A model generated the notes under the pieces. The model made no database searches, was not told where the DNA came from, and saw only the letters and a list, made by a program, of their open reading frames with translations. Below, piece after piece: positions 6,121 through 7,653 of a stretch of DNA of 7,653 nucleotides; within the stretch, counting starts at the first letter, position 1, and every line of letters begins with the position of its first letter. The stretch is from Alphaproteobacteria bacterium (GTDB taxonomy: Bacteria; Pseudomonadota; Alphaproteobacteria; ATCC43930; CGMCC-115725), in assembly GCA_028866355.1 (NCBI GenBank), contig JAGWIH010000103.1, positions 1 to 7,653 of the forward strand, in the 5' to 3' direction. Both the position numbers and the translations under genes were made by a program.

Positions 6121-7539
6121 GTGGCAGCCCGTAAGACCCTGCTCGGCCAGAAGATTCGGCGCCTGCGTCAAGATCGTGGCCTGACACAACAGCAGATGGC
6201 CGCGGAGCTCGGCATCAGCGCCAGCTATCTCAATCTGATCGAACACGACGAGCGGCCGGTGACGGTCTCGCTGCTGCTGAAGCTCGGCGAGAAATACGGC
6301 GTCGACCTCAACGCCCTCACCGACGACGCCGAACGGCAGCTCGCCGCCGCGCTGCGCGAGGTTTTCGCCGATGCGGGCTTGCGCGATAGCGGCATCGACG
6401 CCGACGAGATCGCGCGGCTGGTCGGCGCCGCGCCGCGGGCCGCGCGCGCCATCGCCGATCTCTACCGCGCCCTGCGCGCGGCACGCGACGACGCCCAGGC
6501 GATCAACCTCAATCTGGCCGAAGGCCGCACCCGCCGCGTCGTGCTGCCGACCGAGGAGGCGCGGGACTTCTTCGAATCGCGCCGCAATCACTTTGCCGCG
6601 CTCGAAACCGCCGCTGAAACGCTGCTGCAAGCGGCGGCCGGCGATCTTGGCCGCGCCCTCGGCGAGCGGCTGGCGCGGCGTCACGGCGTCACGGTCGAAA
6701 TCGCGACGAGCGCGAGCATGGCGGGCGCCTTGCGGCGCTTCGACCCGCGCACGCGCCGCCTGGACCTGTCCGAGGCGCTGCCCTTGGCCAGCCGCAACTT
6801 CCATCTGGCCTATCAGCTCGGCCTGTTGGAGGCGCGCGAGCCGATCGGCGAGGCGATCCGTGCCGCCAAGCTGTCGGCGCCGGAAAGCGAGATGCTGTGC
6901 CGCATCGGCCTGGCGAATTATTTCGCCGGCGCGGTGCTCATGCCCTACGCGACGTTCCTATCGGCGGCACAAACCGAGCGTTACGACATCGAACGCCTGA
7001 TGAACCGGTTCGGCGTCTCGTTCGAGCAGGCGGCGCACCGGCTATCGACGCTCAACCGCACCGGCGCGGCCGGCATTCCGTTCTTCTTCGCCCGCGCCGA
7101 CATCGCCGGCAACATCAGCAAGCGCTTCTCGGCGGCCGGCTTCCACTTCTCGCGCTACGGCGGCGCCTGTCCGCGCTTCGTCGTGCACGAAGCTTTCGCC
7201 ACGCCCGGCCTGATCCGCCGCCAGATCGCCCGGCTGCCTGACGGCACGACGTTTTTCTGCGTCGCGCGCACGGTGGAGAAGCCGGGCGGTGGCTTCCATG
7301 CACCCTCCGGCCACATGGCGGTGGTGCTGGGTTGCGACATCGCGCGCGCCGCCGAGATCGTCTATGCCGACGGCCTCGATCTGGCGCGGCCGGAAGCGGC
7401 GACTGAAATCGGCGTCGGCTGCCGCCTGTGCGAGCGCGCCGATTGCCGCCAGCGTGCGTTCCCGCCGTTGCAGCACCGGTTGGTCGTCGACGAGGCAGTC
7501 AAAGGCCCGTCGGCCTACGCCTTCCAGCCGCAGCGCTAG
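6121..7539 (+). CDS. XRE-family short-chain fatty acyl transcriptional regulator (ScfR/RamB/PrpR type)
   Basis: Seen in the 472-residue product: an N-terminal HTH of the XRE type (about 7-66; LTQQQMAAELGISASYLNLI, 21-40), a linker helix region with APRAARAIADLYRALR (104-119), an ImmA/IrrE-like domain (about 150-310) and a C-terminal ScfR domain. The ImmA zinc motif HExxH is replaced by FHLAYQLG (227-234), while the later ANYFAGAVLMP (265-275) is kept, so the domain is probably a non-catalytic sensor. The C-terminus has GVGCRLCERADC (431-442; Cys434, 437, 442), and an earlier Cys350 lies in GGACPRF. Family knowledge: relatives RamB and mycobacterial PrpR bind short-chain acyl-CoA and control acetate or propionate use, and the cysteines hold an iron-sulfur cluster in PrpR. 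Start: GTG 6121 with AGGAG 6 bases upstream; the ATG at 6116 is out of frame. It is divergent from the PanE-family gene, and its tail overlaps queC. Confidence 0.92.
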   Translation: MAARKTLLGQKIRRLRQDRGLTQQQMAAELGISASYLNLIEHDERPVTVSLLLKLGEKYGVDLNALTDDAERQLAAALREVFADAGLRDSGIDADEIARLVGAAPRAARAIADLYRALRAARDDAQAINLNLAEGRTRRVVLPTEEARDFFESRRNHFAALETAAETLLQAAAGDLGRALGERLARRHGVTVEIATSASMAGALRRFDPRTRRLDLSEALPLASRNFHLAYQLGLLEAREPIGEAIRAAKLSAPESEMLCRIGLANYFAGAVLMPYATFLSAAQTERYDIERLMNRFGVSFEQAAHRLSTLNRTGAAGIPFFFARADIAGNISKRFSAAGFHFSRYGGACPRFVVHEAFATPGLIRRQIARLPDGTTFFCVARTVEKPGGGFHAPSGHMAVVLGCDIARAAEIVYADGLDLARPEAATEIGVGCRLCERADCRQRAFPPLQHRLVVDEAVKGPSAYAFQPQR

Positions 7540-7653
7540 CGCGCGTCGCTGCATAAGCCGCCCAGCCTTTGGCGCGCAGCGCGCAGGCGTCGCAATCGCC
7601 GCAGCCATGGCCCCAATCGTGCAGCGTGCCGCGCACGCCGCGATAGCAGCTGT
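7499..7653 (-). CDS. queC: 7-cyano-7-deazaguanine synthase QueC, C-terminal part (runs off right edge)
   Basis: Seen: the last 50 codons of a minus-strand frame, ending TGA at 7501-7499. The fragment reads SCYRGVRGTLHDWGHGCGDC, then DACALRAKGWAAY. It holds four cysteines, C-x14-C-x2-C-x2-C, followed by LRAKG. Family knowledge: QueC uses ATP and ammonia to turn 7-carboxy-7-deazaguanine into preQ0, the precursor of queuosine in tRNA wobble positions. Its C-terminal zinc site is a C-x8-ish-C-x2-C-x2-C cluster ending in a CxxCxLRxxG pattern. The spacing after the first cysteine is longer than usual here. After the conserved part come about 17 basic, low-complexity residues, which overlap the regulator gene by 41 bases. 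The N-terminal ATP-pyrophosphatase loop lies outside the window, so the call rests on the cysteine cluster alone. Confidence 0.75.
   Translation of the reverse strand, partial: SCYRGVRGTLHDWGHGCGDCDACALRAKGWAAYAATRASAAAGRRRPTGL

Noticed and set aside
4802..6184. 460-codon plus-strand open frame across rsmD, the PanE-family gene and the control region
   Set aside because: It crosses three confident features in a different frame and has shadow-like composition. Its end reads through the AT-rich promoter region.
1..7653. Defence island, toxin-antitoxin, prophage or other mobile system
   Set aside because: The XRE/ImmA-like protein might suggest a phage or ICE repressor-protease pair, but it is a single fused ScfR-type protein with a dead protease motif. 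All other genes are housekeeping, with no integrase, direct-repeat ends or composition break.

Overview
The window looks like chromosomal core DNA of a GC-rich alphaproteobacterium. The evidence is the very high G+C codon use, the divergent xseA/purD pair with a periplasmic M23-type gene behind xseA, and the alphaproteobacterial flavour of TadA, RsmD and the ScfR-type regulator. I see no rRNA, tRNA, insertion sequence, CRISPR array, integrase or phage gene. The genus cannot be fixed from the sequence alone.

Layout. 1-1831 (minus): xseA, the large subunit of exonuclease VII, followed with a 4-base GTGA overlap by the N-terminal part of a secreted M23-type peptidase that runs off the left edge. 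1832-1907: a short divergent promoter region. 1908-3221 (plus): purD, with a TTG start. 3189-3644 (minus): tadA, whose tail overlaps purD. 3692-5003 (plus): a class-I glutamine-amidotransferase-like (peptidase C26) hydrolase and then rsmD, 4 bases apart. 4964-5971 (minus): a PanE-family ketopantoate reductase, whose tail overlaps rsmD. 5972-6120: an AT-rich divergent control region with repeated motifs. 6121-7539 (plus): an XRE/degenerate ImmA/ScfR acyl-CoA-type regulator. 7499-7653 (minus): the C-terminus of queC, which overlaps the regulator tail and runs off the right edge.

How the genes relate. Most are housekeeping: DNA repair (xseA), purine synthesis (purD), RNA modification (tadA, rsmD, queC) and envelope maintenance (the M23 protein). 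The one block that suggests a regulatory unit is the PanE-family gene divergent from the ScfR-type regulator. That family senses short-chain acyl-CoA and often controls itself and its neighbours, and the 149-base region between them carries direct repeats and a palindrome that could be its operators. PanE feeds pantothenate and hence CoA synthesis, so an acyl-CoA-responsive link is plausible but unproven.

The most striking structural feature is packing: all three convergent gene pairs overlap tail to tail by 33 to 41 bases, leaving no room for ordinary intergenic terminators. I do not find a clearly undescribed system. The best leads are the divergent control region at 5972-6120, the regulator next to it, and the repeated convergent overlaps.
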